Positions 1 through 13,393 are shown, counted from the first letter of the stretch. The stretch: 64,000 nt of DNA from Chamaecyparis obtusa (GCA_027943335.1 BSBK01006750.1:372001-436000); one strand, 5' to 3'. Translations and numbers: made by a program. The notes: a model not told the origin generated them from the sequence alone.

Positions 1-2384
1 ACAAGAGAAGGACTGTATGAATGGTTAGTCATGCCTTTTGGGATAACCAATGCACCGAGCACTTTCATTCAGCTCATGAACGAGGTTCTGAAGGAGTTTC
101 TAGGTAAGTTTGTCATTGTTTACCTAGATGATATTTTGATCTTTAGTAAGACATTGGAGGATCATATGATGCATATTCGTATGGTATTTGAGAAGTTGAG
201 AGAAGAGAAATTATTGATTAATTTAAAGAAGTGTAGTTTTGTGAAAAAAGAGTTAGTGTATTTGAGATTTGTAGTTTCGGCAGAAGGTCTAAAAATGGAC
301 CCAGAGAAGGTACAGGCTATCCTTGAATGGCCTACTCCAAGGAGTGCTACTGAGGTAAGATCTTTTCATGGTCTAGCTAGCTTTTATAGAAAGTTTATCA
401 GAAATTTTAGCAGTATTTGTGGACCCTTGACTAAAACAATGAGAGGGGATAGAAAAGAGTTTAAGTGGACTAATGGGGCAGAAAATAGTTTTCAATTGTT
501 GAAACAAAAATTATAGAACAACCTGTTTTAGCACTTCCAGATTTTAATAAGGTGTTTCAAGTAGATTGTGATGCTAGTGGTACTACAATAGGAGTTGTTA
601 TGAGCCAATAAGGTAAACTTGTTGCTTATTTTAGTGAGAAGTTAAATGATGCCAAGAGAAAGTATTCTGTTTATGATCATGAATTTTATGTTATAGTTCA
701 GGCATTAAAGAAGTGGAGACATTATCTACTTCCTAAGGAGTTTGTTTTGTATACTGATCATCAAGCTTTTCAATATTTGAATAGTCAAAGAAAGTTGAAT
801 TAGAGGCATTTGAAATGGGTTGAGTTTTTGCAGAGTTATACATTTGTTTTGAAACACAGGAGTGGAAAGTCTAACAGGGTTGCAGATGCTCTTAGCAGAA
901 GGCAACTATTGCTGACAGAAATGTAGATTGAAGTGGTTGGGTTCAAGGAACTTAAGAATCTATATCCAGAGGATCTAGATTTTGGTGAAGCTTGGAAAGC
1001 TTGTACAAAACCTGTTACTCTAGATAGGATGAAATGGCTAGATTTCATCATCCAGGATGATATGCTATTCAAAGGGAGTCAGTTGTGCATTCCACGAAGT
1101 TCCATGAGGGAGAATCTCATCAAAGAGAAGCATAGCGGAGGATTGGCTGGACATTTTGGTCATGATAAAACCCTTTCTTTGGTTAGTGAGAATTATTATT
1201 GGCCACAGTTGTAGCAAGATTTGAAAAAGTTTGTATAGAGTTGCAGAGTATGTCAGATGGTGAAAGGAGTGAAGCAGAATATAGGGTTGTATCAGCCATT
1301 ACCTATACTAGAGAAGCCTTGGGAGGATATCAGTATGGACTTTGTTCTTGGTTTACCAAGGACTCAATGGGGACATGATTCAATCTTTGTGGTGGTTGAT
1401 AGATTTTTGAAGATGACACATTTCATTCCCTGCAAGAAGACTAGTGATGCTATTCATATAGTAGAATATTTTTTCAGAGAAGTGGTGAGACTACATGGTC
1501 TACCAAAGAGCATAGTTTCAGATTGTGACACTAAGTTTGTTGGATATTTCTGGCGCACATTGTGGAAGAAGTTGAAGACATATTTGAAGTTTAGTTCATC
1601 ACATCATCCACAGACTGATGGATAGACGGAGGTGGTCAATAGGAGTTTGGGAAATTTGTTGAGATGTTTGGTTGGAGATAAGCCAACAGGATGGGATATG
1701 ATTTTACCACAGGCAGAATTTGCATACAATAATTATGTCAACAGGAGCACTGATAAATCACCATTCCAGATTGTATATGGGAATAGTCCCAGAAATGCAT
1801 CAGAGTTGAGGAAGATAGATAAGGGAGAGATAAGTAGTGCTGAAGCTAAGGATTTTGCAGAACACTTGAAGAACATCCATGAGGAGGTGAGGAAGCACAT
1901 TACCAAGATGAATGTGCAGTATAAGGCCAAGGCAGATGAGAAAAGGAGGTATAAGGAATTTCAGGTTGGAGATGAAGTCATGGTTCATTTGCGGAAGGAA
2001 AGATTTCTAGTTGGTACATATAACAAGATGAAAATGAAGAAATTTGGACCATGTAAGATACTGAAGAAGCATAATTCAGGAAATGCATATGAGGTAGAAT
2101 TGCCTGCTGAGTTGAATATTTCACTAGTGTTTAACATTTTAGTTTTGACAGAGTATCATGAAGTAGGTGTTGAAGATGAGATCACATCAGTACAGTGGAG
2201 TATTCTAGTAACTAGTTCAGATACTAAGGAGATTGAGGACATACTAGATAGTCGTGTTGGCAGAAGCACAAGGAATAGAACATATGAAGAATATTTGGTC
2301 AAGTGGAAAGCACAACCTATTGAGGATTCATCGTGGTTGTCAAGGGAGGAGGTTAGCCATCTCGGTTTTCCTCTTCAGACCTGA
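1..2384 (+). pseudogene. Chromovirus (Ty3/gypsy) pol, 3' part: RT, RNase H, integrase, chromodomain
   Basis: The window opens inside the reverse transcriptase of a chromodomain-bearing Ty3/gypsy element. The RT palm motif YLDDILIF is encoded from 121. RNase H follows (about 522-910), then the H-H-C-C integrase finger (about 1130-1255). The integrase core has the D of MDFVLGLP, the D of SDCDTKF and the E of TEVVNRSLG. A C-terminal chromodomain (about 2230-2370) contains EEYLVKWK and SSWLSREEV. One frameshift near 505-515 separates RT from the rest. Everything downstream stays in one frame but is broken by stops near 610, 800, 925, 1213, 1235 and 1624. The 5' half (LTR, gag, protease) lies outside the window. 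The domain order and chromodomain define a chromovirus; I do not call the clade. It is certainly non-functional. Confidence 0.9.
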
Positions 2385-3170
2385 GTCATGACAGGGTCAC
2401 TTCTCAAATTACCCCAGGTGTCTGATGCAGGAGCATCCTGGGTAGAAGAGCAATCTTGCATCACCAAAAAAAATATTTCTATTTTCTTTTCAATAAGGGC
2501 TATCTTGTGCAGAGCTGCTATTTCTAGAAAGTTACTATATTTAGTAATTTTTTGTTCATGCTCAGAATGGTCTGATTTCTTCCCTGGAGGTTCATTTTGG
2601 TTATATCAGTCTACCAGTAAAGTTCCATTTCCAGATCAAGTGTAGATTGAAAGATATTGAAGATTTTTGGTATTGGCAGCACGGTACAGAAACTTTGAAC
2701 TCAGTTTTGAAGGCTTTAGAGGCCTCGGATGAGGTCAAAAATTTGGGTGACAAGTGCTTTGTGTTGGTCAAGCTTGTAGAGTGCTTCATGGCATTTCCAG
2801 AATGGGGTTATAATAGTGAATCAGGTCAACGGGTGATGACTTATGGTCTTCAGAAGTCGGGTCACCTGAATTGGCGAAAAATGATTTTCCTTCAAAATTT
2901 CTGTTCGGGTTTCAAAAGTTGTTTTGAGCTGACTATGATGTAATAAAATGTAAAATAAAATAATTCTAAGTTTGGTCGGCCTTATTGGCTAAAATTCTGG
3001 AACCTTCCCAGGTGGTGGAAAATTGCCTATATAAGGAAGGCTGTATTATTATCTTTGGCAGTTGAGGGTAGTTCTAGGTAGTAGATCTGGGTAATAATTT
3101 GAGGCTTTGTCCTACAGAATATTGTAAGGAAATGCCCATGTGGCTTTGCATATTGTAATTCTGAAAGTTT
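2385..3170 (+). repeat. Probable 3' UTR and 3' LTR of the chromovirus
   Basis: About 785 bases without coding potential lie between the chromodomain stop and the next integrase fragment. A plausible LTR start is TGATGCAGGAGCATCC near 2424. A TATA-like CTATATAAGG lies at 3027-3036, where an LTR promoter would sit relative to an end near 3170. No second LTR is in the window, so both boundaries are inferred from position only. Confidence 0.4.
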
Positions 3171-3865
3171 GTAATTCCACATTTGCATCTTATTACTGCT
3201 AATGGGAAGGAGATCCAAAACCAGGATGTTGATGAACTCTATGAGAAATTCCATATCACACACCACTATTCTACCATTTATTATCCTCAGGGTAATGTCC
3301 AAGCTGAGGCGTCTAATAAAACCATTTTAAAAATCCTTCAAAAGACTATCAATGATGCTAGCCATGACTGGCATGTCCAATTGAATCTTGCCTTATGAGC
3401 TTACCACACTTCCATTCGTACTCCCACTCGAGCTACACTGTATTATCTTGTCTATGGTTCTGAAGTTGTTTTGCCCCTCGAGGTCGAGTTACCTTCTCTT
3501 CGTGTATCCCTCAAAGATTTAATTCTAGATGAAGAGTATAGGGTTGCACGGCTAGGTGAATTAGAATTTTTGGATGAACACCATCAAAGAGCCTTTGATC
3601 ATTTGAAAGTATACCAGCAGAGGATGTCCTGTTAGTACAACAACAAAGTGAAACTCAAAGACTTTCAGGTGGCTGATCTAGTCCTTTGCGAGAATCCCAA
3701 AAATCAACAACATCGTGAGAAGAAGGGCAAGTTTGAATCCAAATGGCTAGGTCCTTTTGTGATTACAACATTCTATGGCTCTGGGGTTATCATTTATCTA
3801 CATCTCAAGGAGATCTCTTGGATGAGCCTCTTAACATCATGCACCTCAAGAAGTTCTATGCTTGA
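3171..3865 (+). pseudogene. Tat-A integrase, C-terminal part
   Basis: This is the end of a Ty3/gypsy integrase, closely similar to the Tat-B integrase at 39240-39967. Recognisable blocks are STIYYPQGN, the E-containing AEASNKTI, YGSEVVLP, DEPLN and a final HLKKFYA followed by TGA at 3863-3865. The second catalytic aspartate is gone: the block reads ITANGKE where Tat-B has IDNGGK. Stops occur at 3396-3398 and near 3633. A frameshift near 3780 separates the LGPFVIT block from the C-terminal end. Everything upstream of the second catalytic residue is missing. Confidence 0.85.
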
Positions 3866-4056
3866 AATCCCAATGCAAGGGGTATGTATATAGTATTTAA
3901 ATTAAAAAATCTTAAAAATACAAAAAAATCAAAAGAAAATTGTAGTAAAATATGTGGTGAACACCTAGAAACATGCGCCATGTTTGACAAGTTATCTCCT
4001 TTCTCTATTGGGATTCTTCTAGTGTGTCCACTCATTGTCTATACCCATAATAATAT
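3866..4056 (+). other. Tat-A downstream tail with one decayed hairpin unit
   Basis: An A-rich non-coding stretch follows the integrase stop, as in Tat-B after 39967. At 3956-3979 it holds one unit of the GGTG...CCTA...CATG...CGCC motif that occurs three times as a paired hairpin at 40039-40229. Here the inner stem is broken. The junction to copia-1 follows. Confidence 0.55.
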
Positions 4057-4089
4057 TAACTCATTCTATAAATATTGTATAATATGGCT
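4057..4089 (+). repeat. Internally deleted scrap of the copia-1 LTR
   Basis: TAACTCATTCTA (4057-4068) and AATATTGTATAATATGGCT (4071-4089) match 7882-7893 and 7911-7929 of the intact 3' LTR exactly and in the same order. The 3' LTR has 17 bases between the blocks where the scrap has 2. This is best read as what remains of the 5' LTR. It joins directly to gag sequence. Confidence 0.65.
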
Positions 4090-7000
4090 ACTTACAAGTC
4101 AATTAACCTCAGTTAAAATTACTTTTGATGAAGAGGTTAGGGCTCTCTTGATTTTGTGTTCTTTGCCAGAAAGCTGGAATGGCTTGGTAATGGCTGTTAG
4201 TAATTCTGTTTCTGGTTCTAATACCCTAAAGTATGATGATGTTATTGGTGTTATATTGAGTGAGGAAATTCGTAGGAAAAGCTCAGGGGCATCCACATCG
4301 GGTAGTGTATTGAACGCAGAAAGCAGAGGCAGAACAAGAGATAGAGGAAACAACTCTGGAAATCGTGGGAAATCAAGAGGAAAATCAAAGGGAAAGAGGT
4401 CTGAATCTAAAGGGCCAAATGATTGTTGGTACTGTGGAAAACCAGGTCATAAGAAGAAAGATTGTTGGCCTCGGAAGAAAGATCAAGGAGACAAAAATGA
4501 TGGAAACAAGGAGGAAAATGTGGTAAGTAAAAAATCTGAAGAGGATGCTTTGCTCTTGTCCTTAGAAAGTATTGATGATTCATGGGTTTTAGACTCTGGG
4601 GCTTCATTTCATGCTACACCCCATAGAGGTTACTTTCTTGATTATGTCCAAGGGGATTTTGGGCTAGTTTATTTGGGAGATAATGAACCCTGTCAGATTG
4701 TTGGAAAGGGAAAAATTAAGATTAAGTTGCAAAATGGGAATCATTGGCTACTACAAGAGGTAAGACATGTTCCAAGGCTGAGTAGGAATTTAATTTCAGC
4801 AGGGCAACTGGGTGATGAGGGTTGTACAGTTACTTTCAATGATAAAAATTGGAAGGTTTCAAAAGGTTCCTTAGTAGTAGCAAAGGGTGTGAAAGTAGGC
4901 ACCTTATATCTTTGTACAGGTCATATTGTTCCTTCTACTTTAATTGTTTCAGAAGATAATGAATGTTCAGGAATAGTGGCTGCAGTTGAGCAGGAAGAAC
5001 ATCAAACCGTTGTTGTAGATTCTGACACAGCACTGTGGCACAACAGACTCGGGCACATGAGTGAAAAAGGTATGAAATTACTTCATTCAAAGAAAGTTTT
5101 ACCTGGTCTGAAATGTGTCAATATGGATTTCTGTGAAAGTTGTGTTTATGGAAAACAAAAGAGAGTTAGTTTTGTGAAGAGTGGGAAGGAAAAGAAAAAT
5201 GAGAGATTAGAGCTTGTGCATACAGATGTATGGGGACCAGCTCAGGTATCTTCCCTTGGTGGCTCTCTGTATTATGTTACATTTATAGATGATGCAACAA
5301 GAAAAGTATGGATTTATTTTCTTAGACAGAAATTTGATGTATTTCAAACTTTTAAGAAATGGAAATGCTTGGTTGAGAATGAGACTGGTAAAAAGTTAAA
5401 ATGTCTTAGATCTGATAATGGTGGTGAGTATTGCAGCACAGAGTTTGAAGAATATTGTTCCTCTAATGGTATTCGTAGGCCAAAAACTGTACCAAGGACT
5501 CCACAAGAAAATGGAGTGGCTGAACGCATGAACAGGACAATAATGGAGCGTGCAAGGAGTATGAGGTTGCATGCTAGGCTACCCAAAAATATGTGGGCAA
5601 AGGCTGTGAACACTGCTGTTTATTTAATCAATAGAGGCCCCTCTACTCCTTTGGACTGTGGTATTCCAGAGGAAGCATGGAGTGGTAAGAAGGTGAGTTA
5701 TTCTTTTCTCAAAACTTTTTGTTGTGAAGCTTTTGCACTTATAGATTCTAAAAATAGAACCAAGCTGGAAGCTAAGTCAAAGAAATGTGTATTTGTTGGG
5801 TATGGAATTGATGAATTTGGTTATAGGCTTTGGGATTTTGAAAATCATAAAATTGTAAGAAGCAGGGATGTCATATTCAATGAGAAAGTATTGTACAAAG
5901 ATCTGTTGCTGCAGCATGAGAAAAAAGAAAATGACTATGTAGTACTCGATGATACTCCACAAGTTCATGTTCCAGTAGTTCCTTATGCTCCGCAACAACA
6001 GCAACAACAAATACCACACACCCCAGTGAATGTTAGACGGTCAACAAGGCTAAGTAGACCTCCAGAAAGATTTTCTCCATCTTTGTATTCTATTTTGTTA
6101 ACTGATGCTGGTGAACCTGAGTGTTATCATGAAGCTGTGCAAGTGGATACAAAGCTTCAGTGGGAGTCTGCAATGACAGATGAAATGGACTCTTTGCTAA
6201 AAAATCAAACATGGGATTTATGTAAGTTACCTGCAGGTAAAAGGGCTTTACAGAATAAATGGGTTTACAGGATAAAAGAAGCGGATGGAGGTAAGAAAAT
6301 ATTTAAAGCCAGATTAGTCGTAAAAGGATTTGCACAGAAACATGGTATTGATTTTGATGAGATATTTTCTCCAGTTGTTAAAATGACTTCTATTCATACT
6401 ATTTTAAGTATTGTGGCTATTGAAGATTTGCATTTAGAGCAGCTTGATGTTAAAATAGCTTTTCTTCATGGTGATTTGGATGAAGAAATATATATGGTTC
6501 ATCCACAAGGATTTGAGGTCAAGGGTAAGGAGAATTTGGTGTGCAGATTGCAGAAAAGTTTATATGGCTTGAAGCAAGCACCTCGGCAATGGTATATTAA
6601 ATTTGACACTTTTATGAATGAGCATGGATATAGTCGATGTCATTCTGACCATTGTGTTTATTTTAAGAGGTTGGATGATGACAACTACATTATTTTATGT
6701 TTATATGTTGATGATATGCTTGTAGCTGGGTCTAACATGGATCACATTAAGGGGTTGAAACAACAGTTAGCAAAATCTTTTGCTATGAAGGATTTGGGGT
6801 TAGCAAAACAAATCCTTGGTATGAAAATTTGTAGAGATAGGAAAAATAGGAAATTGTCTCTATCTCAGGCTGATTATATTGAGAAGGTGTTGCAACGTTT
6901 CTCTATGGAAAATGCCAAAGCTGTCAGCACACCTTTGCCTGGTCATATGAAATTGACTAAGGATATGTGTCCCAAGACACTAGAAGAAGAGACTAAAATG

Positions 7001-7666
7001 TCTAAGGTACCTTATGCTTCAGCTGTAGGGAGCTTAATGTATGCTATGGTATGTACTAGGCCAGATATTGCACATGCAGTGGGAGTCGTTAGCTGATATA
7101 TGACTAACCCTGGTATTGAGCATTGGAATGCAGTCAAATGGATTCTCAGATATTTGAGAGGCACATCCAGTCAGTGTTTACACTTTGGGGGTTCTACTAC
7201 TACTGTACAAGGCTATGTTGACTCAGATTTGGCAGGAGATATAGATAGCAGGAGGAGTACTACAGGTTATATATTTACTATTGGTGGGACAACAGTGAGT
7301 TGGATTTCTTGACTACAAAAGGTGGTTGCTTTATCCACTACAGAGGCAGAGTATGTTGCTGCTACAGAGGCAGCCAAGGAGATGATATGGCTTCAATTCT
7401 TCATGGAAGAATTGGGACATCCACAAAAGGATAATTTTCTACATACAGATAGCCAAAGTTCCATTCATCTTGCAAAGAATTTTGCTTTGCACTCAAAGAC
7501 AAAACACATACAGTTGCGGTACCATTTCATTCAATCAGTTTTGGATGATGGGAAGTTAAGGCTGGAAAAGATTCATACTGATGATAATCCAGCAGATATG
7601 TTTACAAAGGTAGTAACAAGGGAGAAGTTGAACTCATGTTCAGCTTCAGTTGGTCTTCTAGACTGA
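4090..7666 (+). pseudogene. copia-1 gag-pol, nearly intact frame
   Basis: One frame runs from the partial gag to the RNase H stop at 7664-7666. In order: C-terminal gag with a basic region and a CCHC knuckle (CWYCGKPGHKKKDC, from 4424); protease with VLDSGASFHATP (aspartate codon at 4592); integrase with the finger HNRLGHM...CESC, VHTDVWGP, LRSDNGGEY and ENGVAERMNR; reverse transcriptase with LDVKIAFLHGDL and the palm YVDDMLVAG (from 6704); RNase H with DSDLAGD and STTEAEYVA. There are only two lesions, in-frame TGA at 7094-7096 and at 7310-7312, each where this family usually has arginine or lysine. The N-terminal half of gag is missing. The reading up to 4089 is read-in from flanking sequence, not gag. 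Coding decay is the mildest of the copia copies here. Confidence 0.9.
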
Positions 7667-7797
7667 ACAAAATAAAGGAACAGCTGAGTCCAAGGTGGTT
7701 CGATCCAGTGGGAGCCTCATATGGGTAGCGGTATTGCTACAGGATCAGTCTCCAAGTGGGAGGTTTTTCAGTATAGTGTGGATACTGATCAGTCACC

Positions 7798-7807
7798 AAG
7801 TGGGAGA
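7798..7807 (+). promoter_or_regulatory. copia-1 polypurine tract, with an upstream second copy
   Basis: AAGTGGGAGA ends one base before the LTR start TGTTAG, the expected place for plus-strand priming. A second CCAAGTGGGAGG lies about 46 bases upstream (near 7753), within a short duplicated context that also repeats GATCAGTC. Confidence 0.75.
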
Positions 7808-7808
7808 T

Positions 7809-8183
7809 TGTTAGCTTGTGGTGACTAATCAGGAAAGTACTATCCAGGAAAGTACTGTACACTTTTCCTCCCGACTACTTATAACTCATTCTAACCCTAA
7901 AGCGGCAAAAAATATTGTATAATATGGCTTAGGGTTAGGGATTTTCATTATGTATGATTTTAGTACTTGCGGCAGAATTGGGCTGTAAGGGATTATGGAT
8001 TGTAATCAAGTTGTAATCACTGGATAATAATAATATTGGATTCGTTGTTGGTGGACGTAGCCCAGGGATTGGGTGAACCACGTTAAATCTGTGTGTCTTG
8101 TGTTCTATTCTGTGTGGTTTATTATTTTCTGATATTAGTTATATTTGCACATAATTGTTATTTCTGCCTTGTTAATCCTAACA
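7809..8183 (+). repeat. copia-1 3' LTR (375 bp)
   Basis: It starts TGTTAG directly after the PPT and ends CTAACA, a perfect 6-base terminal inverted repeat typical of copia LTRs. It contains the two blocks also preserved at 4057-4089. Confidence 0.85.
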
Positions 8184-8423
8184 ATACTATCTACTATATA
8201 TATCCATAATAAAACCCTACCATAGCTTGGTCTATTGTCTTGGTCTTCATCCTAGTCTTGTTGTGACCTTCTTCATCCATAATAAGTCAGTTTATCACCT
8301 AGCTGGGGGCATGTCCTTGACCTAGTTTGGGAAGTGGATCTATGATAGTCACGACTCTTAGAGGACACAATGGAGTATTTTTACCAGATAAGAAAACACA
8401 ATCAAACGTTCTTACACAATAAT
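8184..8423 (+). other. Tat-A tail segment, non-coding
   Basis: Non-coding sequence between copia-1 and the solo LTR. The phrase CTAGCTGGGGGCAT recalls GACTGGGGGCAT in the Tat-B tail (near 40656), which supports assigning it to Tat-A. Nothing else is visible. Confidence 0.5.
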
Positions 8424-8448
8424 TGTTGGAAATATTCAAGAATTAACC

Positions 8449-8483
8449 AAGTTACTAAGAGGGAAGGGGTGAATTAGTAACTT
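8449..8483 (-). other. U5-type hairpin with G-tract loop in the solo LTR
   Basis: Arms AAGTTACTAA (8449-8458) and TTAGTAACTT (8474-8483) are a perfect 10-bp inverted repeat around a G-rich loop. The same architecture with different arm sequences occurs in the LARD and copia-2 LTRs. Confidence 0.75.
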
Positions 8484-9305
8484 CAAATTTATTTTTTTTA
8501 ATATCAGATGTATTAACATATAGTTCACTTTATCCTTTTGCATATAGAAAGCATGAAACATAAAAGCATTCACAATAATGACACATAGATTTGGTTACCC
8601 AGAAGCCTTCCAAAAGAAAGTAAAACTGGGGTGGGGATGAAACCCACAAAGCTTTAATACTACAGTATAAAGTTGGCTGGTTAAGGCTTACATTGATCAC
8701 TTCTAATGATCTGCCCTACTAGGAGCAATAAGGATTGCTAAATCCACCATGTTAAAGGATTTTTACAAACTTACAAAAGAAGTATGTACTCGGTAAAGAG
8801 ATTTTACAAAAGACTGTTAAGTCTACCTGGTTAGAGGATTTTAGTACTGATTCACTGGTTAAATGAAATAGTATATCTCTTACTTTGCAACTGGATTGTT
8901 GAATGAGATTCGCTGATGTACTGACCACCTTCTGTGATGAATTTGTCTCTGCTGCTCCTTATGTATAGTAGCCCTTTGTAATTCACTAGTTTCTGCCTTT
9001 TATCTCCCCTTTTTTTATTCCACATTCATACTACTTGGTATTTGTACAACATTGTTTATATACAAGTCTAAAAAATTAATTAAAATTACAAAGTCAGCTT
9101 AACAAATAAACATAAGTGCTACTAAGTCGGCCCAAGTATGGTTACACGGTTCCTGCAAACTAACTCGGTGACTTTCTGATACTCGACGTCCATTGCATTA
9201 CTCAGCATCGTCATGCACTCGGTAGAAGTGAAGGCTCAGTTCATACTAACCACTCGGTAAGTTTTGAACTCGGTAAATACTTGTGACTCAGTAGACATAA
9301 TGTCA

Positions 9306-9394
9306 CTCGGTTTACACTGTCCTGCTCGGTTTGCACTGTTCTGCTCGGTTTGTACTGTCCTGCTCGGTTTGCACTATTCTGCTTGGTTTTCACT
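9306..9394 (+). repeat. 19-bp tandem repeat in the solo LTR
   Basis: Four full units starting CTCGGTTT (9306, 9325, 9344, 9363) and a degraded fifth (9382). CTCGGT also recurs singly through the preceding 200 bases (for example near 9180-9300). Confidence 0.85.
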
Positions 9395-9445
9395 CAGGAT
9401 GCAAATAAGTGTTGTCACTAGTGGCAATCCTGCTTAATGCCAACA

Positions 9446-11289
<1,844 letters not shown>

Positions 11290-13393
11290 CCATTGCCTCC
11301 AGACTCAGTCTATCACTGTCTGCGAGATGTAATAAGACCTAGTGCTACTAGATCTCCTGAACCTATCAAAGGTCTCAGGGGATGTGATGATGTCTCTCCG
11401 CCATCGGTCGGTCTTTGATACACAATTGTCCTAATCATATATGAGCTATCTCTAAAGCTCCCAATCCACTAATATCTAGGCACAACCTATATGTAGGAGA
11501 CCTTCTAGTAGGTGATCTCCCTACTAGCCTATACCATCACACGTAGGCTATCTACATGAGGTCCTAAATCCTCTATCCTCTGTAGCTCATCCAATAGAGT
11601 CTCAGCCTCCCCTAGTCTCTCTATGGTGATCTCTCGCTCATGCCTAATCATGAAATTCTCACTCTCTAATCTCTCTACCCATCTCTCCAGTCCAGGGACA
11701 TAGTCTACCTGTACCTATGTCATTGCTAGTCTGACTAGCAATGAATCAATGTCTACATCCTCCTCCTCTGCAATGTCCCTTTGTAGGTAGGGATCTTGCC
11801 CACCAATGTCCATCTTGACATGCTATTCATAGGCATCTACATTAGGCATCTACATGTCATGTCCCACTATATCAAGAATCTTCTAATCCTGTATATCCTA
11901 ACCACCCTACACCAGTCTCTCCTACCCAAGAACATCCTCTGCATCACCCTATCTTGCATGTAATTGTGCCTGTATCTATATAGCTGGATCAACCTGTCTA
12001 AGGGCAGCTAATGATCTTTGTAGTGTAGCAACTATGGGTATCTATGCTACTAGCTCTTGCCACACCTATCTCATAGGGGGTGGCATCAACTCCCACAGTC
12101 GTACACCTCTGGCTCTCATTCGAGATCCTAGCCTACCACCATCACCTCCATCACCTCCATCCCCACCATCACCTTTATCACTACCTCCATCACCATCACT
12201 ACCTCTACCTCTCCCTTGGCCCCTCCTGTCATAGCCTCTTTGCCTATCTCAATGTCTCTCTACAACATCCCTCTTTGGTGGCCTCTCTACCGGATTGGTC
12301 AACCTAGAGAATGGGTGCTCCCTAAGGTGCCTTTCATAATCAGTTGTCATCCCTAGGTCTATGACCCCCTGTCTCATATACCATGCCTGAAATTACATGT
12401 CTAAGAACTCATGTTGATCAATCTCAAATGATACTATGGGTCCCCAATCACGCCTCTCCTGATGAGTACATGCAAACTTCATAACCCCCCTGTGGAAACC
12501 CCTACATCCTGCCAAACTGTTTCAAGACCTAGGTAACCAACTGTCTCTCTGTAATATAGGGAGTCCCCCTATTAACCATCTAGACTCAAAGTAGTATCTC
12601 AGCTGCTGCTCATCCTCCCATGGCTCACACCCAAGGTAGGGTCTCCAGATCACCAAATCTATAGTGTCAAAGGTATACCACAAAAACTCTAGACATCCTA
12701 GCTTACGCTGAGACTAGATAGATGCATATAAAAAAATATAAGGTTGTCCAACACTTTGAAACCTCATGGCCATCGACCATGTAACAATAATATGCTCCCA
12801 TGCCCAAACATGGAGCAATGTAACTCCTATTGATAGTGACGCTCCCCTGTGATACACCACCTAATGAAGATCATGATATAGGTGTGTAAGAAAACACACC
12901 CCCATGCAAAATGGGTCCCCTCATCCATCATCCTCTGTAGAGTCCAGCCCCAACCAACTGTGAAACCGTGTGATCTCCGGTCTAGGAAAATGAAACCTCT
13001 GATAGTACCGACCAAGACAATAGGAAGTGGCTCATATAAGTCAACCATATCCTCCTAGCTGATCTCTAACTCATCAATGTTGTCATCTCCAAAGATAGCC
13101 CTCTACTCAGCCAATCTGTTGTGCCAATCATACTGTACTAACTCTCCAGTAATGGGCAGCTGTAGGATGCGATAAACATCCTCTAATGTAGCTGTCATCT
13201 CTCCTGTGGGGAGATGGAAGGTACTCATCTCTGAGTGCCATCTCTCAGCAAGAGCAGTTAGCATGCTTAGATTCACCTGAATCTTAGGCATATAAATAAT
13301 ATGGAACAATCCAGTTGCCCTAATCAAAAGCTTCTCAATCTCTGATAGTGCCAGCCTCAGATTCTGAGGCTCATGATATATCTCTCTTGACAT
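11290..13393 (-). pseudogene. Antisense plant-mobile-domain (PMD) gene of Tat-A
   Basis: On the strand opposite to pol, a long decayed frame starts at an ATG (13391-13393). The N-terminal part reads RWHSEMSTFHLPTGEMT, then LEDVYRILQLPITGE, the hallmark of the plant mobile domain (aminotransferase-like PMD family). Continuing domain sequence (WGWTLQRMMDEG, WAWEHIIV, WRPYLGCEPW) runs to about 12500. A Gly-Asp-rich linker (about 12135-12215) follows, then a charged, probably coiled-coil C-terminal part. Several in-frame stops are present, including one just before 13100 and others below 12750. The same antisense gene is in Tat-B at 41800-43830. Additional ORFs, including antisense ones, are known in the Tat lineage; what this one does for the element is not known to me. 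Confidence 0.75.
12135..12215 (-). repeat. Short tandem repeat encoding a Gly-Asp-rich linker
   Basis: CACCATCACCTCCATC-type units repeat in this stretch. On the minus strand they encode alternating Gly-Gly-Asp/Gly-Asp-Gly between the PMD and the charged C-terminal part. Prolines and histidines in the other frames are shadows of this. Confidence 0.7.

Larger units (their letters stand above)
4057..8183 (+). mobile_element. copia-1: 5'-truncated Ty1/copia element
   Basis: A copia element keeps a 33-base scrap resembling its LTR (4057-4089), the C-terminal half of gag, all of pol, a PPT and one complete LTR (7809-8183). The 5' LTR, primer site and N-terminal gag are lost, so no target duplication can be tested. 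It sits in the tail of Tat-A. The motif set (R-C-G-type gag basic region, YVDDMLVAG palm, RNase H GYVDSDLAGD) resembles Tork/Tnt1-type copia; that placement is by eye. Confidence 0.8.
8424..9445 (-). mobile_element. Solo LTR (about 1.02 kb) of a copia-like element
   Basis: It begins TGTTGG and ends CCAACA, a 6-base terminal inverted repeat, and is flanked on both sides by AATAAT (8418-8423 and 9446-9451). No internal region is present, so this is a recombined solo LTR. Orientation is inferred from the hairpin near its left end, which is the U5 side in related LTRs here (LARD-1, LARD-2, copia-2). It shares the phrase 'TGGGGATG...ACCCACAAAG' with the LARD LTRs, so it belongs to the same broad LTR group. 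It carries a 19-bp tandem repeat at 9306-9394. Confidence 0.8.

Noticed and set aside
7925..7938. Telomere-like TTAGGGTTAGGG
   Set aside because: Under two repeat units, inside the copia-1 LTR; chance occurrence.
9306..9394. CRISPR-like spaced repeats
   Set aside because: Units are contiguous without unique spacers, in a plant LTR.
12034..12307. Proline-rich and histidine-rich plus-strand ORFs
   Set aside because: Shadows of the CACCATCACC-type repeat that encodes the Gly-Asp linker of the minus-strand PMD gene.
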